Of a stretch of 64,000 bases of DNA, positions 1 through 12,752 are shown piece by piece. The stretch covers positions 292,501 through 356,500 of the forward strand of contig BROG01000483.1 of assembly GCA_030159075.1 (NCBI GenBank), written 5' to 3'. The notes beneath the pieces were generated by a model. It saw only the letters and a list, made by a program, of their open reading frames with translations. It made no database searches and had not been told where the DNA came from. Position numbers and translations under genes: made by a program. The stretch comes from Atrina japonica. Taxonomy: Eukaryota > Mollusca > Bivalvia > Pterioida > Pinnidae. Position 1 is the first letter of the stretch. Every line of letters starts with the position of its first letter.

Positions 1-1053
1 ATTTGGTCGTAAGTCGTATGTCGCAAGTCCTAATTCTTTGTAAAACGTTCGCAAGTTATCAGTGTGGTTCTAAGACAAAGTCCAAGACTTATGACCCATG
101 AAGTCGTGAAAATACACCAATCTGCTTATGAAACGGTTGTAATTGTTTTTTCTGTGAATGGTATTAACCTAATTGGTATTGTTAATATTCCAACATCATA
201 TGAAACACTATAATGATCAATTAAAGTTTCATCCAGTTTTTTTTTTTTTCGTCTTCGAATGGGATATAAACAACTTCGATAAAAATCTACAAATAGGCTA
301 ATCCTACGTTATTTTCTGACATTATAAGAGAGATCAAGGTTGTAGACAGAACAACAGACAGATAAAGAACAAGATCACCACGATATCTGATGTTCGGGCT
401 ATTATTAGTTATTAGGTGTTGAAGCCGAACCTTCCATGGATTTATGGATTTGATCAACCCAACATAGTCCCGTGGACGGTCAGTAACAAACCTAACAACT
501 GTTTTATTTTGTCGAAGACATTATTCTCGTTTAATATATAACTTCATTTGCCACTATACACAAAACTGTGATTCGTATCATTTTTATTATTTTTTTTTTT
601 TTTGTCTATTTTTGCTAATGACCGTCCTGGAAGGCAGTCACGTGACTCTTTTTACGCAATGAAATGACGACATTTCAGTCCGAGGCAAAACAATGGAGAT
701 TTATCCAGGTCAAGGTTGTAGACATACAGACCAACTGACAGACAAAATACCGATTTCCCCGATCTTTGATTTTGGGACTATAATGAACATTTATCCATAA
801 CTTCATTCAACCATTCGACATATGCCTGCTTGACAAATTATTGAAGAAACATAAACTTTTTAAATATATAGTTTTCAATCTTGCATCATATAATAGTAGA
901 AAACGTTAACAAAAGCTATTATAAAAACTATATTAACATTTTCCGATTACAATTGTTTAGTGTCAAAGTCTCCCTTTATTTCTCTTGAACCCATGCACAT
1001 ATTTTCTCTCCTAAGCGTGGGTCAAGTACTCCCACAACCTGTAATGATTTTAC
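1..1053 (+). repeat. Direct segmental duplication, copy 1
   Basis: Positions 1-1053 recur almost base for base at 3284-4336, an offset of about 3.28 kb. Differences are mainly poly-T length, a 9-base stretch near 430 and scattered substitutions. The unit ends just after a truncated ACSF2 exon 14 copy. The left end of copy 1 is cut by the window edge, so the duplicated block may be longer. Confidence 0.95.
962..1038 (-). pseudogene. Truncated ACSF2 exon 14 copy, a
   Basis: On the minus strand it reads VVGVLDPRLGEKICAWVQ and then meets a TAA after two more codons. It matches the 5' two thirds of the real exon at 14685-14795. The splice acceptor (ATTACAG) is kept, so this is a DNA-level copy, not a retrocopy. 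The 3' part and donor are gone. Confidence 0.9.
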
Positions 1054-1166
1054 ATGTCATAAGTTTATGTAAATTTTCCGTTTACTGATTTGCCTCTGAC
1101 TTTGACCTTTTACCCCATGACCTTCAAATTTTGTCAAAATGAACCTTAGATAATTCCTAACAACTT

Positions 1167-1170
<4 letters not shown>

Positions 1171-1212
<42 letters not shown>

Positions 1213-1213
1213 A
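1171..1213. repeat. (AT)n/(GTAT)n microsatellite
   Basis: Fifteen AT units followed by three GTAT units. Confidence 0.95.
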
Positions 1214-1518
1214 CATTCATAAGTATTAATCCATGTTGTACATGTATGATATTGTCACTATATAGCAACATTGGCCCCGCCCTAAACTCTGGATCCATGC
1301 TTCCTGGATAAAAAATTTCTCAATTTTAGTACAGGTTTTTTTATCTTTTTAAATATATATTCAATTTTGCTTTACAATGCATAGAAAAATAGAAAACAGT
1401 TTTCTAAAGTAAAGTAGGGCTACATTATAACTATAAGGTAATATTGGCCCAGCCAGGGATTGAAAACAATCATGTACATTTATATTTGTTGCATAAGGCA
1501 TATATTTTCTAAACTAAT

Positions 1519-1520
<2 letters not shown>

Positions 1521-1566
<46 letters not shown>
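1521..1566. repeat. (CT)n microsatellite
   Basis: About 23 uninterrupted CT units. Confidence 0.95.
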
Positions 1567-1569
<3 letters not shown>

Positions 1570-2045
1570 GAAGATGAAGGCAATGATAGTAATGCTCTAG
1601 TGCACACATTAAATCAATTAACAAGATACAAAAGTTAATATATAAACTATATAGATACCGTAACGTACTCCGTAGAACAATGAACATAATGATTACCGGA
1701 CAAAGATGGACCTGTAGACAGTAATCACAGCCGAAAGGACAAACACCACAGAGTCATGTATCACCTTACTGTAGTCCGTCTTCATATGTATTTATCACAT
1801 ATTAATGCACATTCACACTTTTTTCGACAAATAGTCAAGTGTAGGGTCAAAATTATCTTGTCATTATTTTAACACACGTACGTTGGGTACCACGTGATGG
1901 TTTGTACATAACTACAGTATAACCTCGTCTGAAGACATCCTCGCTGAAGAGGCCACCTCGCATATAAAACTATAAATATCTAGTCTCTTGAAATTTTCTT
2001 GGTAGATATCAAGTACAGCCAGACAATCATTCCATTTAGGAGACA

Positions 2046-2320
2046 ATTTAATTGTTTGTTTGTTTATTGCTGTTTAACGCCCCACTCAAGAATCTTTCAC
2101 TCATATGGAGACGTCACCAATGCCGGTGAAGGGCTTCAAAATTTTGGCCTATGCTCGGCACTTACGGCCATTGAGCAATGGGGGTTCTTTAACGTGCCGA
2201 CACCTACTGTGACACGGGACCTCGGTTTTTACTGTCTCATCCGAAGAACAGGAAACCGACCAGCCGCCGGCTGAACACGAACTCGCGATTCGAGCGAGCT
2301 ACCGACTGAGCCAGGCCGAC
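2046..2320 (-). mobile_element. SINE family A, tRNA-headed, minus strand
   Basis: Reading the minus strand from 2320, the head has box A-like TGGCTCAGTCGGTAG and box B-like GAGTTCG. It continues into a body reading (plus strand) ACTCATATGGAGACGTCACC and ACGGGACCTCGGTTTTTACT. Related copies are at 19455-19768, 41235-41552 and 56396-56568. It interrupts a 'CAGTAAAACC'-type palindromic element whose arms lie near 1914-1998 and 2333-2372. I recall this body as frequent in mollusc genomes. Confidence 0.7.
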
Positions 2321-2372
2321 TCACCATTTAATTAATAAGACCACTTTGATTCACTCAGTTAAGTGGTCTTGA

Positions 2373-3283
2373 TTCCAAAGTTTCATGTATATGTATTTAT
2401 TTGTTACAATATGAATAACAAAATTTCCTGTAATGCAACATTTATCTCCATTGATTTTATTCAGTTGTATATTTTCCTCGGATTGAACCATTTTTAAATT
2501 CTCAACTTCTCTCAGAAGCTATGATAGTTATCTTTTTACAGCTAGATGGATTTGGCAATATGTTTATCATTTGGCTTTGAATAATGCCATTATTTTTTCT
2601 ATCGAAATAATATCTTATATTAAATTGGAGCGCAACTGATGAAATCTTATTGACAGAAACTATCGTCTTAAGCATTTGTTTTGGCCTTTATTTTAAAACC
2701 ATAACTTTGCTGTTGTCAATACTATTCGTATAAGGAATTATATAAGTAGTAGTCTCTATAGCTATAGCTCGACAGCTGGTGCATCTTTGGGTGTGGACAG
2801 ATGTTATGACCGTGTAAACATTCCCTGTCGTCCGGTCACACTCCCGGAGTTCATGTTCAAAGTCAAATAAGAAAAATTGAAAATTAAATCGACGATTAAT
2901 AAGTACATGTATTTTTCATAGCAGCTCTGTATACTGAAACATTACTACAGACGCTGCTCCGGTATCATTTCGGAATGGATAGTCAGCTATGTGATCTTAA
3001 TAGCGCCATGACAGTGTTGTACCGGAAATAAACCTTACAAAGTCGGTCTCAAATAAGCAATAACAACATGTACACAATATTTACAAACTGAAATTGATTA
3101 GAAACATTATTATCTTCATCATGAACAAGAAATAATGTTTCTTATGAACATTTTGAAAAAAAAAAAATACATCATTTACTTTATCATCAATACAGCAACG
3201 ACATTAACAAAAAAAATAAATAAATCTATACAAAGGTAAATATTTTTATAAATATAAAAAGTAAACAAAATAAATTCAATGGT
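2373..3283. other. AT-rich intergenic DNA without recognisable gene
   Basis: No ORF of interest, no strong repeats; poly-A/T runs near 3160-3260. It separates the two copies of the direct duplication. Confidence 0.6.
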
Positions 3284-4336
3284 ATTTGGTCGTAAGTCGT
3301 ATGTCGCAAGTCCTAATTCTTTGTAAAACGTTCGCAAGTTATCAGTGTGGTTCTAAGACAAAGTCCAAGACTTATGACCCATGAAGTCGTGAAAATACAC
3401 CAATCTGCTTATGAAACGGTTGTAATTGTTTTTTCTGTGAATGGTATTAAGCTAATTGGTATTGTTAATATTCCAACATCATATGAAACACTATAATGAT
3501 CAATTAAAGTTTCATCCAGTTTTTTTTTTTTTTTTTTTCGTCTTCGAATGGGATATAAACAACTTCGATAAAAATCTACAAATAGGCTAATCCTAAGTTA
3601 TTTTTACATGTTTGGTTTCTGATATTATAAGAGAGATCAAGGTTGTCGACAGAACAACAGACAGATAAAGAACAAGATCACCACGATATCTAATCTTCCG
3701 GCTATTATTAGTTATTAGGCGTTGAAGCCGAACCTTCCATGGATTTGATCAACCCAACATAGTCCCGTGGACGGTCAGTAACAAACCTAACAACTGTTTT
3801 ATTTTGTCAAAGACATTATTCTCGTTTAATATATAACTTCATTTGCCACTATACACAGAATTGTAATTCGTATCATTTTTGTTTTGTCTATTTTTGCTAA
3901 TGACCGTCCTGGAAGGCAGTCACGTGACTCTTTTTACCCAATGAAATGACGACATTTCAGTTCGAGGCAAAACAATGGAGATTTATCCAGGTCAAGGTTG
4001 TAGACATACAGATCAACTGACAGACAAAATACCGATTTCCCCGATCTTTGATTTTGGGACTATAATGAACATTTATCCATAACTTCATTCAACCATACGA
4101 CATATGCCTGCTTGACAAATTATTGATGAAACATAAACTTTTTAAATATATAGTTTTCAATCTTGCATCATATAATAGTAGACAACGTTAACAAAAGCTA
4201 TTATAAAAACTATATTAACATTTTCCGATTACAATTGTTTAGTGTCAAAGTCTCCCTTTATTTCTCTTGAACCCATGCACATATTTTCTCTCCTAAGCGT
4301 GGGTCAAGTACTCCCACAACCTGTAATGATTTTACA
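3284..4336 (+). repeat. Direct segmental duplication, copy 2
   Basis: Second copy of the 1-1053 block, including the ACSF2 exon 14 fragment. After 4336 the two copies diverge abruptly. Confidence 0.95.
4244..4320 (-). pseudogene. Truncated ACSF2 exon 14 copy, b
   Basis: Same fragment as 962-1038, carried along in the 3.28-kb-offset duplication. It has the same premature stop. Confidence 0.9.
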
Positions 4337-4570
4337 ACAAGGACAAAGTGAAAATCAAATTTTCGGGCCGACCTGTCCCTTCATCGGGACAAAACAATTA
4401 AGATAACATGAAAAAACGTTCACATACACACTCTCACGCAAACACCCATTCACACACACACACACAACCGGAGAGTGAAACAAATGCATATTACAAGTAA
4501 AGTGTTTTGCTTTGTTTGTAGATCAAATTTAAAAAGTAATATTCAATTATACAATATTGGATACAATTTT

Positions 4571-4748
4571 ACAACGTACATGGGAAGACTTTTAAACAAA
4601 AGACCGCTGGCTTTGTGTAAATAAACCGGCAAACTTTCCTAAAACATCAGCTTAGGTTTCAGCGGGGCTTATACCTGTGCTAACCAGAAATGAAAGACTT
4701 CATGGGTCAAAGCACGATGCTCTAACTACACTACCATGGAGACCTACC
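4571..4748 (-). mobile_element. SINE family B fragment, minus strand
   Basis: Shares with the other family B copies the tRNA-Leu/Ser-like head (complement of ...TAACTACACTACCATGGAGAC) and the body segment CGGCAAACTTTCCTAAAACA. Confidence 0.7.
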
Positions 4749-4899
4749 CCATGTCTTCATTATAATACATGTTTGCTAACTACAGATAAAATTATCTTTG
4801 TCTTTTATTTAAAGTCCTGATGTCAGTTAGTTACTGTATATTTATGTTTCATCTCAAGAGAAATAGACCAACCATACTGTTAAAATATAATACACCTAC

Positions 4900-5034
4900 C
4901 AGTATTCATCCTGCTCTGGATGTGGAGTATGGTGACAGTATCCATTCTAGTGAGTTAGGGCCCTACACGTAAACTCTGTCTCCTCTAGATCTCTTCAAAC
5001 TTCTACTCATCAAACATCCAGCTAACTGGTCAGT
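4900..5034 (-). pseudogene. Broken ACSF2 exon 3 copy
   Basis: It aligns over its whole length with the real exon 3 (30864-30992), with a 6-nt insertion and a TAG replacing the Trp codon of the WGPNS motif. The acceptor (CTAG) is retained; the donor position reads GTAGGT. Confidence 0.92.
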
Positions 5035-5039
5035 CTAGA

Positions 5040-6332
5040 AATATACGTCCATTTGTAAACCAGAACTTTACAGTTTACAATTAATGGAATATTTCACTTA
5101 GCTACTTGTCTTTTTAAAAAAAAACAGTTAGGCTATTAATGCATTTCAACATTATAGCTACTCTATTTTTGTTTTGCACCCGAAAGCTACTCGTGAATTG
5201 TACCAGTTATATACAAGTGCAGTGAGATAACGCAATGAATAAATGAAAATGGATCTTATCTAGTTCGATTCACATTTGGTTGGCAGTTTGAGCTTAGTTT
5301 AGTAGTTTTTTAGTTATCCTTTTGTTTGATTTCCATTTTCATTTATTTATTACGTTATATCACTGCACTTGTAATATGTAGCATTTCTTTTACTCTCCGG
5401 TTGTGTGTGTGATTTCTTTTGGAACCGGAATTTCTTCCTCTGATCACAATTGAGCTCAACTGATGATGGTCTTAATAAAAGAAACAATCGAATAATAAAC
5501 ACGACTTTTCCCCCAATATATATATTGGGGGAAATTCCGGTTCCAAAAAAAACCAATGCTATGAAATAAGACTGAACCAAAACTAAAGTTAAAGATATTG
5601 TCTGAACTGAGTGAGAGTATTTTTTGTAAAAGATGGCGGTCTTCGTTTTGGAGAAGTTTAGAATTTCTTGAAAATCAGAACTACCTAAACGTACTAGGAT
5701 CATTGATGTAAAACTAATTAGCTGCCAACGAAATATCAGTTACTGAGTTTATATAGTAAAATCTATATCACCTGACGGGATGGAGCCTCGTGAACTCTTT
5801 CTTTGACCTCGGTGAGTTTAATTTTGAGGTAATAAAGCCTAACGTCACTAAAATAACACATGCTAGAGTAATCGTTTCTATTTGTCACGATATTTATTAG
5901 TATCCAGTGATGAATCAAACGTTTTTGTCTTGAAGCTTTTCATAACCGAAAAGTGAGTAGAATTGTAATATAGATTATGATAATCAAAAGGTCATTCCGT
6001 CCCGCCGGGCATTATATATAATTGAAGAAGCAAAGAGTCGGAAATTAATATTGCTATTGTGTCAACTGTTTTGTAGAACATACAATGTGTTTATGTAAGT
6101 AACACGATATTTCATTTATAAATCCAAATATAATAAGACCCCATCTTTTATTCTGCATAGGAGTTTCATTCCAAATAATAAGAGTCACGTTGAAACATTG
6201 AGGAACTGGATCTACTCTCCACAAGTTTCACGGGATACATTATCACATATCCATTTAATTCATGTGCAAAACATCTGTAAAGTTAATGCAGAAAATGTAT
6301 TAATGAAAAATTAATTGATATGTTTTCCCTAT
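5040..6332. other. Intergenic/pseudo-intron DNA
   Basis: Lies between the exon 3 and exon 2 pseudo-copies of ACSF2, where the real gene has an intron of about 1.8 kb. Apart from the short palindromes at 5211-5547 I see no gene. Confidence 0.55.
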
Positions 6333-6499
6333 TAGCAGCTGTGCAAATGTTCTTCGTTTTCCATGGGATCTGAAGATTACCGCCATTTTGTCTGTAGTTT
6401 TTTTTCAACCTACATCTACATCGGATGTCCGCTTGTCATTCTAACATTGCAGTGTCTGATAGACCCTGGACATAACTCCATTTCAATTTTTGGCCAGTT
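6333..6499 (-). pseudogene. Broken ACSF2 exon 2 copy
   Basis: It aligns with the real exon 2 (32769-32940), keeping the acceptor TTTTACAG and a few bases of upstream intron. A 2-nt insertion in a T run, a 1-nt deletion and loss of the donor break it. With the exon 3 and 14 fragments it is in the same order and strand as the real gene. Confidence 0.92.
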
Positions 6500-8929
6500 C
6501 TGTAAAATCTTCAATAAAAGATATTGTTTTTGTGTTCCATCCGATTCTGTAATGTTGACATATATTTATCATTTTTTTTATAACTGTCATCAGTCAAAAA
6601 TGCAGTATGTCAATAGAAAGGACACGACAGTTTTAACTAGTGGCTATTCTGGTCCGGATATTGCTTTATTGTTCATAACTACTTCAGAAAACGTCAATAT
6701 ACCACACAAGACATTAAAACTTACTTAAATAGAATTGATGCCGGAACTATACAGTGAACCTTGCTTTTTAGAACACCCAAACATACTAACTTGAAGTGGT
6801 TAGAGTAAGCGTGTTGGTATCCAAATATCATAAACAGAATACCAAAGTTATAATGCTCAATACGTTTCTATCAATTAGACTGCATTAGTTGATTTCCAAT
6901 TTAAAGTAGCTTTTCTAATGGGAAAGTGGTTAAATACAAGGCCAAATAACAAATCTTAATCTGTCTAAGACTATCCATTGTAAAAAGATGACTATCTTAG
7001 CTTTTGAAAAATTTAGAATTCAAATGGTGTTATCAGTGCGAAATATGACTTTTATAGTGTGAGAGGACTGAATTTTGAGTTAATCGAACCTCTTTTACAG
7101 GGTTGATGAAAGGTATAGGTTGTCAGTTAAACGAACATCTGTTACAGACCTGGTTGTAAATTATAGGTTGTCAGTTAATCGAACCTCTGTTACATACCGG
7201 GTTGTAAAGTATAGGTTGTCAGTTAATCGAACCTCTGTTACGGGCCTGATGAAAAGTTAGGAATGGTAAGTTTTCCAATCTTACAAAAGTATATCCTGCC
7301 TGGCTGGAAAAAAAACAATGGTTAGCCAAATCATTTTGCAATTTTCTACGAGTCGTCTTTACCAGTTATGTTTGTTGCGTGTTGTTTATATGGCGTTCCA
7401 TGCTCATCATCTCAATGAATTGGAGATAGGAAATATTTGAAGTGTAGCTTTATTTTGTGTTTGTTCTATAACATTATCTATCTGTCTCCATTTGCTTTTT
7501 TAAACATCCTAGATTCGCTCAAGGTCTGAAAACAAAATACGAGGCATGCTATCTTTAAATCTATCGATGTACTTTGGTATCTGATAGTAGCTCTGCTACA
7601 TGCTTGAACATCCAATTAATATTTGGTGTTACATCTGAGGGTTACTTGAGGACTTTAACCCGATATAAACTGACAATCCATTTTCCATCAGGCAGGGAAA
7701 TCAGGTTTGACTTGCCCACAGGCTCCATTTTTCCATCAGACAGTAAAAATAATTTTGTTTTGCAACGCGAAAGGAAGTGAGACTTGGCTAACCTTTTCAA
7801 CAGACCGGGGAATTATGTTCGACTTGCCTACAACCCCTGCTTTTCTATCACGCCGGGAATTTCGGATAAAGAAACAGGCAGCCGCTCTAGTACTAACACC
7901 TTATAAAATGCAGAATTTACATTTTTATGAAAATTTGCATTTTTGATCAAATAAGATTAATAGTCATTTGTTATCTGTTTTAGAGTTCAATTATTCAAGC
8001 ATGTTGACATGTCGAGGTTAACAAATAATAATTCTTTCAGCTATATTTATTTTGTAATTAGCCAGTCCACCTGGAATAAAGTATCTGAGATGTTTGGGGA
8101 TAAAAGGTAAATAAGAAGTGTCAACTAGAATAACAAATAAGAGACAAAGTATTGCTTTCGGGGATTTAATCTTTCGGCACACCAATAAAGAACATGGCAC
8201 CTTATAGATCTACAATGTCAATACCAGGGATGTAGCTAAATTGGGGATTATCTTATCGTAATTGATTTATTAATTCTTATAGCCTACTCACATTTCAACA
8301 TGCCTGAAGTTACTTGTAACTTTGTATATACACTTTGTTGTAAAATAGTTGATCAGTAGTTATTGAGAAGTTTTTGATGAAGACAGTTGAGTCACTATAT
8401 TTGTAAAGTTGTGATTATACCTGTACATAATAAAATATAGAAAATGTACAGCCAAGCGAGTTCATTCCCTATACAAAGTAACCGCACATCCAAAGAACGG
8501 ATATACTACGTGTGGTTATAGTACCACCTGGTCGGGAAACGAAGTTAACTAAAATTCCACCCTTGCATTTTTCCTGGACTTGGATATAAGGTTTGGGGTA
8601 ACAACATATTTATACACATCATATAATTTCATACGTTATTTTGATTATTCACTTACTGTAACGCGTTTGTATCTATTTACCATATATGAATGCATACTCG
8701 CGCCTTAAAGTTCTTCTTTCACAAACAGTCGTGTCAAAGGTCAATATTCTATTTTCTTTTAATGAATCTAGCGTTTGAAGGAACGTTGTCATCTAGGTAA
8801 ATTCCGGTTAAACTTAAGTTAATCTCATGAAAGTATAGTAAAATGAGTTTTCGCTAGAAAAGAAGTCCAATATTTGATGTTTAAAATTGTGAATACTTAT
8901 GATACAGAAATCATTAATTAGGCCGTAAT
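6500..8929. other. Intergenic DNA; one short tandem array
   Basis: Contains the ~61-bp tandem repeat at 7066-7255. Short ORFs here (7574-7946, 8018-8200) show no family motifs, repeats or codon pattern and are not annotated. Confidence 0.5.
7066..7255. repeat. ~61-bp tandem repeat, about 3 copies
   Basis: The unit contains TAGGTTGTCAGTTAATCGAA and CCTCTGTTAC, repeated from about 7066 to 7255 with few differences. Confidence 0.85.
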
Positions 8930-8944
8930 TTGTCATTTTTACTA

Positions 8945-9200
8945 GTTGATGTTATGCTAAGTTGTTTATTGGGAACACGTCAAAGCACATTTTGCAGTAT
9001 GGGGTTAATAACACATTATATTGACGCAAAATTATACATGTTTGTGCATTTCAGCAACATAAACTCAACTTCAAGATTGAAATTTCCAAATCACACTTTT
9101 ATTCGTATATTTTTGCTGTATAAAATTACGAAAATATAGTAACAATTCGCTGAAAAATATAGGTCTATTAAAGGTCAGTTCGGCGTCTTTTATGAATTCT
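8945..9200 (+). repeat. Dispersed repeat C, direct copy
   Basis: About 255 bp matching the reverse complement of 42165-42435 with few differences; it includes TTGACGCAAAATTATACATG and TTCAGCAACATAAACTCAAC. Both copies keep a short ORF ending IRIFLL.K.TKI, but identity is high at the DNA level too, so this is no evidence of coding. Confidence 0.85.
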
Positions 9201-9919
9201 AAGATATTATAAATTTGCTTTAGAATGTTACTGTTGAATTATTTTATACCATTATACTCTTGTGAGAGAATTGACATTAAAAGCGATAGACTTGACTGTT
9301 AACAATTCTTGCGCACGATTAATATGCAAATGAGTTTTGGTCAAGTTTCCCTTACTGTGTATTGGCAAGATCTGTCTGTGAAGTTGGACATAGAAGTTGC
9401 ATCATTCCTCATTCACGTAATCTTAAGTGGTGAGAAACTCGCGGCAGTCTTTGAAGTTGGGAAAATGTTTTACATGTACACATATTGACTTAGAGATTTA
9501 AGGCTACTGATAGGAAGTATAGCGTAAGGGTATAATACTGCCCTGTCGCATAGAAATTTAATATCGATGAAACAATGTTTATAAGCACAAGATTTTATAA
9601 TCATATCGCTGATCTATGTACTTTGTTGCATAATAAATAAGCCATCAGTACTCATGTTAGGCCAAATGTCTGACCCGATTTTAGTTACTTTTTTGTAAAA
9701 CCTAAAAAGTATTCAGTATACGGAGTGTATTATACCTCATAAAAACTTACGATTGCCATCAACTCGTATCAGTACTTTCAGTACCTTGATTCTGTACAGT
9801 AGTGTACGTTTGCTTGAGTATATTATATGACCTAAATGCTATTTTGTGGTTAGAAAGGCCAAGATAAAATTTCATCTTTGTTTAAACGTTTGAATCTTGC
9901 TTAAAGTTGAATGTTTTTT

Positions 9920-10147
9920 TACAGCACACTCTACAATTTTAGTCATATGGTTGCAGCAAGATTTTAGTGTCATAGTGGTGAAGGAGAGAACCGAGTTACA
10001 ATATACCCAGAAAAAGATAACTGGCTTTCCACACATTAACTGGGAAATTTTCTCACAAAATCAGTTTAGATTCCAGCTGGATTCGAACCTGCGTTTACTT
10101 AAGTTGAAAGTATGTAATGCCTTAACAACTAGGCAATGGAGACCCCC
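9920..10147 (-). mobile_element. SINE family B, minus strand
   Basis: Body motifs AGTGGTGAAGGAGAGAACCG and TTTTCTCACAAAATCAG (plus strand) are shared with the copies at 15205, 18058 and 40974. The head, read on the minus strand from 10147, carries the degenerate B box TTCGAATCC. Confidence 0.8.
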
Positions 10148-11179
10148 ATCCTCCTTAATATTAGTACTAATTGGGGGTTGTCTTTGACTTTTTGTCTTTT
10201 TATTGACATTGAAAAAAATGTGCTTTATGTCAGTTTGCTCCTTACGATTATGAAAGATAAAATGCAAATAAATGGTAAAAACATCAGCAGAGAAATAGAA
10301 CAGAATCAATATCGCCATATTTCATTTTATTGCACCTTAACATTGACAAAATAAACATTTTTAAATACACACAGTTAACATCGACTCTAATATTTATATA
10401 TGCTCAACCTTACTAACCTAAATCAAACCACTGGCCACTTGTTTAAAAGTGAAATTGATTGTACTTCAAAGATTCTCTTTCACACATTACCATGTGTGAA
10501 ATCAAAATTCTAAACTTAGCAGTAACATATGTTTTGGTCAAATGAATGAGATGAACCTAGCCAGTGACTACCCGAACAATTAACAAGAAAACTGTAATTT
10601 GACGTTTTCTTCTGCATAATTTATACATATAATAAGCTGGAGATGTAATTTTTTATACAATAAATTATATTTCATTGGTAAATAGAATCCTTTTATGATA
10701 GAAAAAATAACAGATTTTTTTATTTATCTTTTAGCTTTATTTATTTTAAGTTTATTTGCATTATATATTGATACTTAAAAAATGTTTTTACATACATTGG
10801 TGAACATATATATTGCAATATCAAACACAGAAAAAAAAGATATAACTCATAACATTAAAAATCCGTAAAAAGGGAACTCACCCAAATGTAAATATTGTTA
10901 TTTCAAAATATTAATATCTCATATCACTTCCACATGGCATGAACCTTTTTTATTCTGAATAATTTTGAGGTAGTATGAAGATAAAATAAGTACCTATGAG
11001 TTTTAAATTTCAATATATCATACAGAAAGTTACTGAAATTCAATTTTTTATTACCATTGTTTGAAATTTTAATTCTTTCAAAAAAACCAAAAAAAAACAA
11101 AAAAAACAAGATAGTCATTTTTTTATTTCTGATAGCGATTGCTTTAAGAAAGTTTTCATATTATTCATATTATTCTGTC
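10148..11179. other. AT-rich intergenic DNA
   Basis: Poly-A/T tracts and short chance ORFs only; no repeat family or gene recognised. Confidence 0.5.
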
Positions 11180-11180
11180 T

Positions 11181-11366
11181 TTTCGTTAGTCAGAGTTATC
11201 TCCCAGCAGGTATCGATTGTGACATCATATCTTTACATGAGAATAAAACGTTATTTTCACATAAACATATGACATCAGAAACGATAACTTTTCTCATTTT
11301 ACGCACAAACAAATAACATCACAATCGATACCTGCTGACATGGGAGACAACTCTGACCAACGAAAA
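11181..11366. mobile_element. Short palindromic MITE-like element
   Basis: Terminal inverted repeats of about 46 bp: TTTCGTTAGTCAGAGTTATC... at 11181-11227 and its inverse at 11320-11366 (...CTCTGACCAACGAAA), with an AT-rich 90-bp centre. No clear target duplication. Confidence 0.8.
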
Positions 11367-11957
11367 TATCTAATTATTACATCTAGTTTTGGGCTTTGTC
11401 TCGAGCCACTTTTTCCTCTCGAGTCTTTTCAACTAATTAAAATTTGAGCTCAAAGATATAAGGTTTGTTAAAAGATACTAGTGTTTACAAAATAAAATAA
11501 TAAATTTTTGAAAATAAACATTGGTTTATCAAACAACTAATATGGACTTATCAGAAAATAGACAATCATTTACCAAACAATAGACATTGATTTTTCAGAA
11601 AAAAGACAGCCTTTTCAGAAAGTGGACATTAACTAAAAAAAAATATAGTCACTAACCAGAAAATTTTCACTGATGTTCCAGAAAAAAATGAAAGCATACA
11701 CTGATTTATAAAAAGTGATCATTGAGTTTCCAATTCAACTAGTTAATTTCATTTTGATTTCAAAATTGTTTATTCATTGTAGACAGATATATAATAGGTC
11801 AATGTATAAATATATCAATTATATAAACTTGAAAATGATTCATATATCTGTGCATTATAATACTCATTTAATGGAAACATGACAATGCTGAAAAAATAAA
11901 CATAATGATATTCAACAAACTCTGTAACCAAATGCAATTGTTCCAAAAAAAATAATA

Positions 11958-12752
11958 ACAAGAGTTGTCAGAAGACAACAAAGCTTGCCGAAATGGATGT
12001 AAATTTTCAAAATAGATATTTGACCTACAGCCAAAGGTAAAATTTTGATTCCTTCAGCTCAGGTTAAAAAATTTGAAAAGTAGGTCAAAGTCCAAGGTCA
12101 AGTTCACGACGTCGAAAGTCAAGGTAAAAGTCAAGGTACCAAATGAAAGCTCTTGTCATAAGGAATCTATATGTGGAATATCAAAGCCCTATCCCTCATG
12201 GTTTAAAAAGATATAGCCAAGGTGAAAGTTTTTGAAAAGTAGTTCAAAGTCCAAGGTCATGGTCACTAGGTCAAAAGTCAAGATAGCAAATGACAGATCT
12301 GGTCATAAGAAATCTATATGTGAAATACGAAGGGCCTATCCCTCATGGTTTAAAAGATATATCCAAGGTTAAAGTTTTTGAAAGGTAGGTCAAAGTTCAA
12401 GGTCATTAGATCAAAAGTCAAGGTACCAAATGAAAGCTCTGGTCATAAGAAATATATATGTGAAATATCAAAGCCCTATCCCTCATGGTTTAAAAGCTAC
12501 AGCCAAGGTTAAAGTTTTTGAAAAATAGGTCAAACTTTAAAGTCAATGTCACTAGGTCAAAAGTCAAGGTTCCAAATGAAAATTCTCGTCATAAGGAATC
12601 TATATGTGAAATATCGGAGTTCTTTCCCTTGCAGTTAAAAAATTATAGGCCAGATTAAAGTTTTTTCTATAGACGGTGATGACGATGATGACAACAATGA
12701 TGATGCCAGGGGTATGGCATTATATCTCCAGACTTTCATCCCAGTGAGCTAA
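11958..12752. repeat. ~120-bp tandem repeat in a dispersed element
   Basis: Starts AACAAGAGTTGTCAGAAGAC and carries 4-5 copies of a ~120-bp unit with AAAGTCAAGGTACCAAATGA, ATATGTGAAATATC and CCTATCCCTCATGGTTTAAA. It ends with GACGATGATG and ATTATATCTCCAGACTTT. I recall such elements as common in molluscs. A piece of the same start motif occurs inverted near 54960-55005. Confidence 0.8.

Larger units (their letters stand above)
4457..5410. repeat. Inverted repeat enclosing the exon 3 pseudo-copy
   Basis: An arm of about 45 nt at 4457-4503 (CACACACAACCGGAGAGTGA...) is repeated inverted at 5364-5410. A second, inner inverted pair is at 5211-5248 and 5335-5373 (ACAAGTGCAGTGAGATAACG...). Between the outer arms lie a SINE fragment and the ACSF2 exon 3 copy. 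A further short palindrome is at 5418-5547. Confidence 0.7.

Noticed and set aside
5350..5703. 117-codon minus-strand ORF
   Set aside because: It runs across inverted repeats in pseudogene surroundings; no domain recognised.
6363..6728. 121-codon plus-strand ORF
   Set aside because: It is antisense to the broken ACSF2 exon 2 copy and shows no family motif.
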